Shown: piece by piece, positions 1-9,832 of the stretch
How positions within the stretch are numbered: the stretch's first letter is position 1
Layout: each line of letters begins with the position of its first letter
Position numbers and translations under genes: made by a program
Assembly: GCA_011503125.2 (NCBI GenBank)
Contig: WWBZ02000033.1
Span: forward strand, 1,364,001-1,428,000
Direction of reading: 5' to 3'
Length of the DNA: 64,000 nucleotides
Origin: Botryosphaeria dothidea
Lineage: Eukaryota; Ascomycota; Dothideomycetes; Botryosphaeriales; Botryosphaeriaceae
Notes under the pieces: generated by a model
Seen by the model: only the letters and a program-made list of their open reading frames with translations
Told to the model about the DNA's origin: nothing
Database searches by the model: none

Positions 1-1186
1 CCGGCGCCGGCGCAGGCGACAGAAGACCATGCGCGAACAGAACGCCGCATACGCAGCAGGTGCTCCGCCTGGCGGCGACAACCGTGACCAGCTTGTCCGA
101 ACGCCCAACTCTCGAACGGGCTTGGACCCGAGTACTATGACCACCGTCCTCACATCATCCTCCATGCCCGGAAATGGGCCGACAACTCCTCAGCAGGTCC
201 TTTTCAACGGCATGCCGCCAGAATTGGAGTCACCCATGACCACGCACCATGGACCCAACCAGCAAAACGGCTCAGGATCCTATTTTCCCAACGCACAGCA
301 ACGCTCGATCTACGAGCTAGCCACAAACCACGAAGACTCAATCTTGCCTGCTCCTAAACCCTCATACACATCCCTCAGAAACAAATACAACTCGGACGAG
401 AAGGATCCAGCTCTATTCAACTCGATGAACACTACCACATCGACAGCAGTGACATCCTCCTTCCCGGAGTCGCCGGCTTCCTCCACCATGACGGCCTCCC
501 GCGGCACCAACCGCAACAACGCCCGCTGGGAAGAAGTCGTGCCCGACGGCAACGGCGAAATCACCTTCAGCACCGTCCCGCGCACGCTCTCGGGCTCGCC
601 GCCGCCGCCGCACTCGGCGGCCGCCGGCGGCACCGTGCCCGCCACGGCGCACTTCTCCCGCAACATCGCGGGCATCGCCTACGGCTTCGGCGGCGGCGGC
701 GGCATGGCCGGCGGCGCCGCTCCGGGGTACCTGGGCAGCGCCGCGGCGGCGCGCGACCGCTGGGCCAACGGCACGTGGTCGAGCGACGGGCGCGCGTCCG
801 CGACGACGTCGCACGAGGGCGGCAGCAGCCCCGGCGGCTTCAACGACAGCAACGCCGACTACCAGGTCAGCGAGCTGGACGCCCACGGCCAGCAGCAGCC
901 GCCCCGCTACGTCGAGGGCTGGGCCAGCAACGGCGTGCACGAGGCCGAAGGCGACAAGCCGTCCCAGCAACCGTCGCCGTCGTCGTCGCAGCAGGTGGTG
1001 CAACAGCAGCAGCAGCAGGTGCACGAGATGGCCGGCCGGGATGTCATCCGCCTCGCGGACACGCCAGGCCCCACGCAGATGCGGGAGATCGTGCGGCTCG
1101 CGGATATGGGACCCAGCCCGGAGCGGGAGGTCGTGAGGCTTGTCGACTTGCCGCCGAGTCCGGAGAGGGAGAGGGGAGGGGGGTGA
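1..1186 (+). CDS. C-terminal part of a low-complexity protein, truncated at left edge
   Basis: The frame is open to the first base of the window. Codons from position 2 read six arginines followed by Gln-Lys-Thr before the first ATG at 29, so the ATG at 29 is probably internal and the 5' part of the gene lies outside. A run of arginines directly before a long Ser/Pro/Gly-rich tail is what one sees just inside a transmembrane helix, so this may be the cytoplasmic tail of a single-pass membrane protein; that is inference. The tail has SPPPP, a Gly/Ala-rich stretch, a poly-Gln run (VVQQQQQQV) and ends in three imperfect repeats around VIRLAD / IVRLADMGPSPERE / VVRLVDLPPSPERE. No catalytic domain is visible and I do not recognise the family. 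Stop codon at 1184-1186. Confidence 0.7.
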   Translation, partial: RRRRRRQKTMREQNAAYAAGAPPGGDNRDQLVRTPNSRTGLDPSTMTTVLTSSSMPGNGPTTPQQVLFNGMPPELESPMTTHHGPNQQNGSGSYFPNAQQRSIYELATNHEDSILPAPKPSYTSLRNKYNSDEKDPALFNSMNTTTSTAVTSSFPESPASSTMTASRGTNRNNARWEEVVPDGNGEITFSTVPRTLSGSPPPPHSAAAGGTVPATAHFSRNIAGIAYGFGGGGGMAGGAAPGYLGSAAAARDRWANGTWSSDGRASATTSHEGGSSPGGFNDSNADYQVSELDAHGQQQPPRYVEGWASNGVHEAEGDKPSQQPSPSSSQQVVQQQQQQVHEMAGRDVIRLADTPGPTQMREIVRLADMGPSPEREVVRLVDLPPSPERERGGG

Positions 1187-2970
1187 TCATGGGAGGAACT
1201 GGCCGGCTGTGGGGTCGATGAGGAGGTGATGTGGGACAGACACTCCCTGTGATGTTTTCCCCTTTTTTTTTGTTTTTCCTTTTGAGAAGAGTCTTATACC
1301 ACGGCGCGATGCAAAAACTCGTATGGTCCGTTCAAAAGTCAACCAAATTCACGAATATGCGGCGTTAGATAATACTACTGGAATAGGGAAAGGGTGCGGG
1401 ACGGACACAGCTATACTACTTTACTGCCGCTTTTGAAAGCAGCTTTTTTGGATGGGTATATGGAAGGGTTATTCATGTCTCACGGAACTGGGCACCGAGA
1501 CTAGGCGTCTTTCTTCACTTCTTTTCTTCTCTTTCCCTTTTTACTGCATCTCCTTTGTCCTGATCAGGACCTCAAACGCCCTCACGCATCACGTGGGCCG
1601 TCGCCCAGGCAGATGTCGTTGGGACGACTACTTCCCCCAACGCGCGTCATCTTTCTTTGGTTGTTCACATCTCCCTCCTTTGCAGATAAATAGTCCTCGG
1701 CCATCAACGAGCATAGTTAGCATCGAGCGTAGGGCAAGAACGCTTAATAATTCCAACTTTTCAAACACCACTCATCTCGCAAAGTTTTTTCTGACAGTGA
1801 CTCTACACTTCACCAGTGAAGCTTCCTTGGTCAGCCAGCTACTTGATCACGACGTCGATATACCCTCGTGTATCCGTGCAGTCAAGACTGTTTTAGTGGG
1901 AGACCTGACGAAAGGCCACCCTCCCCCACACCACGCCAGTAGCGTCCGCCGGAGCGGCACGTATCGGCCGGATCCTCCACGGGGGTGTCCGAGCGCCACA
2001 TATTACTTGGTGGCAACGCTGGGGGGTATTTTCTTGGCGCCGTGCTCTTCGCGTCATCTATTTGGAGGGAAGGCCACGTCAAGGCAAAAAAGAAAAGAGA
2101 AGTTTATTCCGTAGTCAGTGGCGCGACGCTGCTCGTGCACGCTTCTCTTTCTTCCTCTTGATTCTGAGGCTTAGCCTCACTTCATGCTGTCTGTTCTTGT
2201 CAAGCGTTAGTTGCTATGGTGCGAGATGGTGTGCGTACGTGTCTTTATTCTTCTTTGGACACCTGCGCGAGAATGTATCACGTCGAGTCGGCGTCGTTCA
2301 GGCACGGCGTCTCGCCCTGCTCCTAAGCGAGCGACATCACCTGTTCGTTGTTCCCTCCGATTGCTTAGTTATTGTCCGCAAGACGCTATCTCTCGACTAT
2401 AGCCCTCCTTTGAAACATCGCCTCAGACAGCTACTCTCACCCTGCGTTCGATGCACAATTAGCCCCTGATCTCCGCCACACCCGCCACGCGCCCACACGC
2501 ACATACCCCACGCACTGCAAGGTCGCAGTTTCAGGCCAGCCACGAAGTCCCGGTAGTCGTGCACATGATGTACACCTTCTAACCGCATTGGTGAAACCTC
2601 ACTAAGGCTCTCTAAAGCAGCCATGACTACGAAGACGCCGTCCTGAAAAGGCAAAAATGGCGTGAACAAGTAAATTATCACGAACCACGATCTACAAAAA
2701 AAAGGAGGGAGAAGGCAAAAGAGAATCCCCAAAAAGAATGAATTCAAGACCCGTCGCAAAGGAACGTGTTGCCGCAAGTACAATCTCATCCATCTACCTA
2801 ACCGACCATACAGCCTCCAACAACAAATAAAAAAAAAATCAGGCACATCCTTCAAGATCCCTTACCCGTCAAACGCTTCCACCCCGGAAATTTCCCGCCA
2901 TTCTTTTTTTACCCTTATTCCTCCCAGTTGGGCAAAAAGGGAAAAAGGAAAAATCAAGTGATCATCACCG
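1187..2970. other. Intergenic, convergent gene ends
   Basis: Lies between the 3' ends of the truncated + strand gene and of the - strand urea permease. It has several pyrimidine-rich runs. Open frames here (for example 1452-2114) have no recognisable composition or motif. I see no RNA gene or repeat. Confidence 0.5.
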
Positions 2971-5900
2971 TCATCCACGCATCCCCACCGCCCCAAAGAA
3001 ATCCCGCAGCAGGCCCCTCGAGACGTCGGCGATGGCGGCGCGGCTCTCGACGATCGGGTAGATGACGCAGATGCACATCGAGGCCCAGACCCAGATGAAG
3101 GACACGACGGCCCAGCCGATGAAGAAGGGTTTGCTGTCTGTTGGATGAGGGTGCGTCAGTTGTCTTGGGCTGCGGAACGTTGTCTGACGGAGAAATGGAA
3201 TGATGTCGCTCTGCATGCTCGGTTTGGGTTAAGCATGTTGGGTGTGTGTGTGTGTGTGTGTGTGTTTGGCAGGTAGGTCGGTGCATAGAAGAAAAAGCAC
3301 TTGGTGTTCAGGCGTAAAGCCGTGTTCGTCACGGGGAACGCATTCATGCGGGTTCAACCACCACGTGCGAAGAGGGGAGGCAAGCAGCACGTTGCAAGAA
3401 CTCGGCGGAACACATCGTTCCGGGTTTGATTGAGGCGCGGCGGTGTGGAGAGTCTCTTTTGTCCCTCTTCCAAGGCGGCGGATTGGGATGCATGCTGCCA
3501 TCACTTATTTTCCTTTTTTCTTTCTCCTCTTTTTGGCTTCGCCAATGGCGCTGAGCGCCGGTTTTCAGAAGCGGCAACGGTAATGCGGTTCAAGCGCAAT
3601 GTCGATGCGAGATCTGAGGCGTTATTGCGAGCGGAACGACGATCAATACGAGGGCGGGAGCGACATGGGAGCGGAAAGCTTCCATTGGGATACCAGCTGG
3701 GTGGATAAGCTCTGAGTATGCGTAGGGAAGGGGAGGGAGAGGACGGCTGTCGCCGACTGCAGGTATATAGTGCATGTCCCGACGGAGTGGTAAGGTGGAG
3801 GGGTGCGGTTTCAGTGTGCCAAGGTGTGCAGAGTCGAAACCAGGTGGAAGGCGGACGGCCCAAGAGCGGAGAGGTGGAGATGGTAGAGAGCCGAGTTGCG
3901 TACGGCGGAGGTCCGTGGGGAGGGGAGGGTGTTGAGGATTGGGTCGGGGGGAGGTGGTGCGAACCAGGGATTGTGCTGGGAGCGCGGGCGTAACGGATGA
4001 AGCAGGGCCGCATTGGCAAGCCTCGAAAAGGGAAAAGAGTAGCGAGACGGTGAGGAACAAGGTTTCTCGGTAGTGGCTGTCGGGGAGGCAAGGAAGGATC
4101 GGGACGCTGGTAACGGTGGGCTCGGCAAGTGTCGTTCCCGATGATGAAATAAACGCAGGATAGAGCAGGGTGTCACCGGTCTCTGAAGTATTGCTTCCAA
4201 GAACCATGCACACTCTGAGGAAGGCGTCCAAGGACGAAGCGGCGGATACTGTAGCACCGGGGCGGTTGAGGTCTAGACCTCAGGCAAGATGTAGGGATGG
4301 CAGATCTGGGGCATGAGGTGACAACGACCGCAGGGGTAAAAAACCTTAAATCCACTTACAAATGTAGCCAGTGCCGAATAGCGTAAAGGGGACTAGTATG
4401 ACCGCAACACTTGTGAAGACCAGGTTAGCACCGACGGCCAAGCGTGTGCCCTTCTTGGCCAGGGCAGGATCCATTGGTTCCATGTGGCTTGCTTCTAGAA
4501 AATCAACAAGTTCGTTGCCGGTCGGAACGAATGTCTCGGGGTGAGGGTTTGTCCGTGTTTCGGGTTGGCCCTTTTCCCTCGGGGGTGTTGAAGGTGCCGT
4601 AGCCGCTGAAGCCTCGGGATCATCTGACTTTTCTTTGGTCTCCTCGGGTACCTTTGTTGCCGAAGGCGATGCGGAAACGGACGGAGACTCAGCCCTCGCC
4701 GGTGGGAAACCTTGGATCTTGTTGTAGCGTTCAATGGCCTTGGGCTCCATTGAGACGTGCTTTTGGGGAAATAGAAAGCTCAAGATGATCGCTACAACGG
4801 CTCCACCGGCACAGCTTGTCACATTGCCAGCAACTGCGTTCGTTGTGTCGCCGGTGGTCTCGATGGAAATCTCCCCTGAACGCTTCTTGGTGGCGACAAA
4901 CCAAGAAATGAGACCGAATGCTAAAGCAATGTAAGGAGTAAAGATGGTTGCGGGGGTGCTCATCTTGTCCCATAGCAGGACGAGACCGACGGGCACCGCC
5001 GCGCCGCCGACAATGATGCCCAGCACCGTTAAGAGCCACGTAAGGTTTACTCCCACCGCGTTCAGGATGCAACAAAATGCAGCCAAGACCACCGAGTAGA
5101 TGCCGATTCCGTAGTGAGAAATTGACACCAGCCGAGCAGACGATGTCTCGGGTCGAATATACGTTTTGTAGACATCGAAAGTAAGCAAAGAGGAGACGGC
5201 TATCAACTCAGCTGAGGTTGACGAGGTCACAGCCATGAAGAGGAGAAGCAACATGAGCACGGCACCGCCCTTTCCGAGGAGCGCAATGGCCGTAGTAGGT
5301 GAAGATAGACCGGCACCATTCTGAGCGGTGCTCAAGGGGTTCGGATAAGTTGGAAACGAAGGGGTGTTGGTGAGAGCAGCACACCCTGTCAACATCGATG
5401 AGTTTCCCATGCATCTGGAATGAAGACGCTTAACTCACCCAGGCCCATGGCAGTCGCAAAACCAAACGGGATACCATACCAAGCTACCGCCCCGAGAATG
5501 TACGCTTGAATACTGGTCTCTGGTCTGCTGGCGATCGCACGCTGCCAGTACGCTTGGTCAAGCCACACGGTACAAAATCCAGCAACAAGCAGATCCACCG
5601 CGAAGACAAGCCCATCAACTGAGCGGAAGGCAAGGTACGAGCCGTTCTTGTTGCCTTCAATTGGCATTTTCTCTGAAGCTTCCACCAACAAGTCGTACAC
5701 TTTTGACGGGCTCCCAAGAACGTCGCTCGTTGCCCACGCCAGGAAACAGAAGACGAAGATTGCTATGAAGAGAATGACGGTATGGAGGTAGTCGGCAATA
5801 AATGTGCTGCGGAGTCCACCGGCGACAACGTATGCGGCCACGACAAAAGGGATCAGCCAGCAGGAGGCGTAGACATTCATGCTAGATATGGCGGTAACAA

Positions 5901-6566
5901 CCTGCGGCAAGTGAGAAGAAATGGCTTCGGGTGAAGGATTTGCCAAACGCAGGTCAACAGGATTCCAACTCACCTGAGATCCACCAAGGACTAAGCAGGC
6001 CCCGACCAGCATGTTGCAGCAAAGGCCCGCGACGAGATAAGTGATATGGGCTACTTTGCCGTGGCGCGCCAAGACGATTTCTGGGAAGGTGTGCGCTCCG
6101 GGTGCGTGTACCTTGATCTTGATGGCGATCATGGAGAAAAGGAGGATCTGTAAACAACCGAGCGCCTGAGGAACATGCTGTCAACGCCCCTGCCCAGCCA
6201 TGGAGGAGAAGATGAACCCACGCCGTACCACATCGGCCCGCAGACGCCATATGAATAGGCAAAGGTTGAAGAGGTCAAGAGCTGCAATCGGTCAGTTCAT
6301 GATCTGGACATATGCCACGACCGACGTCGGTCACATACTGTAGCAGACCAGGTCCAGGACGAAACGATGCCCGCAGCGATCAGACCAGGCTTTACACTTC
6401 TAGAGGCTGTGTTGAACTCTTCCGCGTGATGTGTTGAGAAAGTTGTATACTTGTTCTGCATCCACGTCACGCAAAGCATTACGATAGCGAAGACACCTCC
6501 AATTCCTATGACGATTCCATAACCGGCGCCTGGTGGAAGGACCTGGATGCCATCATGCGTTGCCAT
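2971..6566 (-). CDS. dur3: Urea active transporter (sodium:solute symporter family)
   Basis: Imports urea across the plasma membrane by ion-coupled symport as a nitrogen source. Spliced model: complement(2971..3137, 4360..5385, 5439..5901, 5974..6165, 6222..6281, 6339..6566), 711 residues, in the usual range for fungal DUR3. The start ATG at 6566 gives the typical N-terminus MATHDGIQVLPPGAGYGIVI, followed by EEFNTASRSVKPGLIAAGIV and SSWTWSAT, hallmarks of the family. Many hydrophobic helices follow, including GGLRSTFIADYLHTVILFI and FMAVTSSTSAELIAVSSLLT. A charged Ser/Pro/Glu-rich cytoplasmic insert (about residues 540-600) precedes the last two helices. Introns 1-4 are 53-72 bp with clean GT-AG ends. 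The last intron (3138-4359) is 1222 bp, but its donor GTAAGT, branch CTGAC and acceptor CAACAG join GTGYI to YSKPFF in frame. Two GATA sites upstream suggest AreA-type nitrogen control. Confidence 0.93.
3242..3265. repeat. (GT)12 microsatellite inside the last dur3 intron
   Basis: Twelve uninterrupted GT dinucleotides. On the transcribed strand of dur3 it is an AC run about 105-130 nt upstream of the last 3' splice site. Confidence 0.97.
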
Positions 6567-6714
6567 GGTCGGGCTACAAGGGCTCAGTAGTGGGTAAAAA
6601 TGGCCAGTCGGGAAGAAGAGCTGAGAATTGATGGGCCAAAAGATGTCGCGAGACGCTTCTGCTGTAGCTAATATAACGGCAGATGACGTCGCCGACAAAG
6701 GGCACCACAGACGC

Positions 6715-6749
6715 TGATAAACACAGGCAATCTTCCGCACGTCTTATCA
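6715..6749. promoter_or_regulatory. Pair of GATA-factor sites upstream of dur3
   Basis: TGATAA at 6715-6720 and TTATCA (its inverse) at 6744-6749 lie 149 and 178 bp upstream of the dur3 ATG. HGATAR sites in pairs are the recognition pattern of AreA/Nit2 nitrogen regulators. Further CGATAAG motifs occur near 7036 and 7160. Function is inferred from the site pattern and the gene downstream. Confidence 0.45.
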
Positions 6750-8583
6750 ACATTACACCACCACTTTTGAGAAAGCAAGCGTGCTGTGGCGGAGAGCGCG
6801 CAGCAAGGTCGTTGCAGATCCCGCACCGCATCCCGATTTCTGAGGGGCGTCAACTGCACAAAGGGGCACTGCAGCCATCATTTGGGCTTGGGTGACCAGA
6901 GCTTCATAGGGAATCGAGGCATCCGTCAAGTGTTGTGTGTTTGTGTTGATGAGGCTGTCCGGACATCCGACTGGTTCGACTCTTCGCTGCCGGCCTGGCC
7001 CGTGGGCTTCGACATGCCTCCACGAGAGCATGAGGGCGATAAGGGGACTCTGCGAAGTCAGCGCAGGCGATGGACACCGCGGCGTTATCTGGGTGGTGAT
7101 TGCGGAGAGCCAGTGGTGACGTGTGAACAGGCCGCCGAGGGACAACCCGGCGAGAGAGCGATAAGGCCGCGGGCGGGGCAATCGAGGAGCGTGCCTTAGT
7201 CATCAGCAGATGGCGCTCAACGCCTCTCTGCCTCCGCTCCCGCCTTCACTCTCGCCTCCGCGCCGCCTCGCTCGCGCCTCGTCTCTCGCTTCTGCAAGCC
7301 CCCTGCTTATGCACGTACTCGTGCTTGCAGACGTTCGAACTTGGCTCGCCCGGTCTTCTCCATTTCCAGGCACCTGCAGCCTCTCCGCTCGACTGCCCAC
7401 GCCCGCAACAGTGCTCCAGCTCCCCGCCCGCGGCTCTTCTACGCCTCTCCAAATGTCGTGCCTCAGCTCACACTTGCCTCACCACCCGCTGCGGTTCTGG
7501 GAAAGTCAATGGCCGCGCACGTCATCCCTAATCTCGTCGCTCCGCCAAAGCTTATCACCGCCCCGCCTTCCCTGTCTGCCCGTCTGCAACGGCCGGCCGG
7601 CCGGCAGCCCCAACCGCTCGACCTCTGCACTGAATTCGCCCGCACACTTGGCAGTGGCCGACGCATCCCTGGCAATGATTACTGCAGAATGAGGCTCCTG
7701 GCACTCGTGGAAGCTCCACGCGTCGGACCCTGACTAATAACTCTATTGTGCCGCTGCGCCGAGCATGCGTGCAATCTACCGTCCCTCTAGCTGAAGCTTC
7801 CATTTTTGATCTCGAAGTCTTCCTGGAACGAATCCCTCCGTTCCCAAACAGGTAATCGGCATTTGCATCCGCTTTGAACATGCGCTTCGAATGCATTGCC
7901 ATCGGCTTTGCCATGGTAGAGCTACACTCGTATGCGCTCACACATGCCCAACCACAAGCTGACACTGGGCCTGGACACTGACATGAAAGCTTTGGCACGC
8001 CTACGGTGGTCTGATCTGGCGCCATTCCGCCGCTACTGACGAGAATTTTCGCCTCATCGAAGCTTCTTTAGTCTTGACATGTTGCGTCAACAGCTTGCAT
8101 CAACTCAGCCATTCCATTTGTCATGGACAAATACGAGCGTTCTGACTCTCGCCGAGTACTTGAGCCGGCATATCCTACGACTTCCTTCAATTCGGCCCAT
8201 CTGACTCCATGCCACTGGTTATTCATCGGACGAGACGCGAGCGTTGTGGTCCTTCCTCTCCCGGAATACGCTTTCTCGGCCTTGACGTAAAGGCAACACG
8301 GCACTCTCGTACCAGTTTAGGTCGGAACGAAGACTTTTCGCACAGTGCTGCACCTTATTTGCCAATGCTGTGTCAGTGGTGATACTATTTATCGCAAGCT
8401 TTAAGCTTCCCAAAAGGTAAACCGGCAGTAACCGGTAACACCAACGTAATCGCCATTCCACCCCTTTTGAACGCGAGCATGTCAAGAGTTCCCACTTCGT
8501 CAGGAATAACCTCGCTGCTATATGCGGAATGCTGTCCTGCAATTTCTTCGAGTTCTGGTGAATCGCGCCCATCGAAGCGCGAA

Positions 8584-8631
8584 GAACTTGAAGGCAAAAG
8601 AACTTGAAAGCAAAAGAAGTTGAAAGCAAAA
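8584..8631. repeat. 16-bp minisatellite, three copies
   Basis: Three consecutive 16-bp units: GAACTTGAAGGCAAAA, GAACTTGAAAGCAAAA and GAAGTTGAAAGCAAAA, differing by single substitutions. It does not lie in a supported gene. Confidence 0.9.
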
Positions 8632-9190
8632 GGAAACTTCCGAAGCACCAACGAACCTTCCAATTCGAAGACGCCTGGTGATGCAGCGGAACCTGGTCCT
8701 CTTCTGCCGCTGCGCTTTTTCCCGGGACGAGTGCTTGGGACAGACCGAGTGGAACCACGCAATCTCATTGGCAAGTTCGCCACAGCTTATTCTCACGACC
8801 TTCCTGAATGGGTTACGAGTGGGCATTTCGTTGTGTCTTCGTATATTGAATTTGAAACCGCATGATGCCGAAGCACATTTTTCTAATAGCATTACTTCAT
8901 TACCTGATAGGAGGACGGCTGTGAAGATGGACTTCTCCCAACCACTTCCTCTTCGCTCCTCTTTTGCATCTCTAGGAAATTGTCTATTCCCTATCATGCG
9001 AAAAGTATTTCCTTGCGTCTCTTGCAGTATTCTTAGTCATTGTTTAACTCATACTTCCTGATATGAGGGAAATTTCTGCCTTCTTGTGAAAAGATACGAT
9101 CCCTATACTTCGCCTAGATCGACCCGTCGATATCTCGAAGATACCTCGTCGACGCATCTAAACGCTAAACCCCTGTGGGTTTAATCGCGG

Positions 9191-9832
9191 TCTATATTTC
9201 GACAAGGGCGGGGTGGTGTACTGGTAGGGTACACTTCCACGGTAACCTGGCCTTTCTGGGGTGGCATAGGTTCTAAGTTCGAATCTTAGACCGCTTACCT
9301 ACTCGTGGCATGTGCGTCCCACGTTAAAAGCACACGTACCCGCGTTCTCCCTAGCGGTGATAAGGGGGAAAATCCACAGGTGGTTAGGGTGGGCCACAAG
9401 TGGCATGTACGTCCCACTATAAAAGCATACGTACCCGCGTTCTCTCTGGCGGTAACAAGGGGGAGAAGGGCCAGCTAGGCGCTTCTAAAAATAAATTTTA
9501 AGAGCGCTTTACTAGCGCTTATAAATAGGTAAGCCGGGACTTCTTACGGCTTAGTCTTAAGATTTACAGTCACCTCTCTCTACAGTTCCCCTCCCTCTTA
9601 GCTACTCTTCCTACTTTAGACACCGCTACCGGTATATAGAAAAAACCATACTAAATAGAGTATCTGCGGATACTACCATTGTAGATAGGGAAGGTTTTTA
9701 CCCGGGCTATCCCAAGAAAGTAGCCACGGTTTCCCCTTCCATATACCCTTATAGATAGCCACAGCTGCATGGACCCTTCGGGGAGCTAAATCAGCTTAAT
9801 TGAATTTATCTATCTATCTATATTTCGACAAG
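9191..9832 (+). mobile_element. tRNA-derived SINE with perfect 16-bp target-site duplication
   Basis: The 16-mer TCTATATTTCGACAAG occurs at 9191-9206 and again at 9817-9832, flanking about 610 bp. The 5' end of the insert is tRNA-like. A D-arm is formed by GTGTAC/GTACAC around a TGGTAGG loop (box A, about 9213-9233), and a T-arm is formed by CTAAG/CTTAG around the loop TTCGAAT (box B, about 9270-9287). The anticodon-arm region is degenerate. The 3' end runs into a TATC/TATCTA simple-repeat tail directly before the second duplication. A Pol III internal promoter at the head, no coding capacity, a repetitive tail and a long variable duplication are the definition of a SINE mobilised by LINE machinery. 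Family assignment was not possible by eye. The repeat tail makes the exact 3' boundary uncertain by a few bases. Confidence 0.8.
9305..9467 (+). repeat. Internal 68-bp direct duplication within the SINE body
   Basis: A 68-bp unit starting GTGGCATGTGCGTCCCA at 9305-9372 is repeated at 9400-9467 (GTGGCATGTACGTCCCA). The copies differ at about nine positions, mostly transitions. Each unit contains a short inverted repeat around GTACG/CGTAC with an A-rich centre (TATAAAAG or GTTAAAAG). Confidence 0.85.

Larger units (their letters stand above)
6567..9190. other. Gene-poor region, left part
   Basis: Contains the dur3 promoter in its first few hundred bases. The overlapping open frames at 7200-8030 run in several frames on both strands, show no motif and look like chance frames in C-rich DNA. 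A 16-bp tandem repeat lies near 8584. From about 8870 on the DNA becomes more AT-rich. Confidence 0.5.

Noticed and set aside
413..1024. Long - strand frame opposite the first gene, Arg/Ala/Val-rich
   Set aside because: Shadow of GC-rich + strand codons; composition typical of antisense frames and no motif.
1452..2114. 220-codon + strand frame
   Set aside because: No domain, unlikely composition, and placed in a pyrimidine-rich intergenic space.
3501..4231. Two overlapping - strand frames inside the long dur3 intron
   Set aside because: Pro/Ser/Leu-rich text as expected from a CT-rich intron, no start context or motif; the splice join across them is unambiguous.
7200..8030. Cluster of overlapping frames on both strands
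   Set aside because: Mutually overlapping in many frames, no recognisable protein text.
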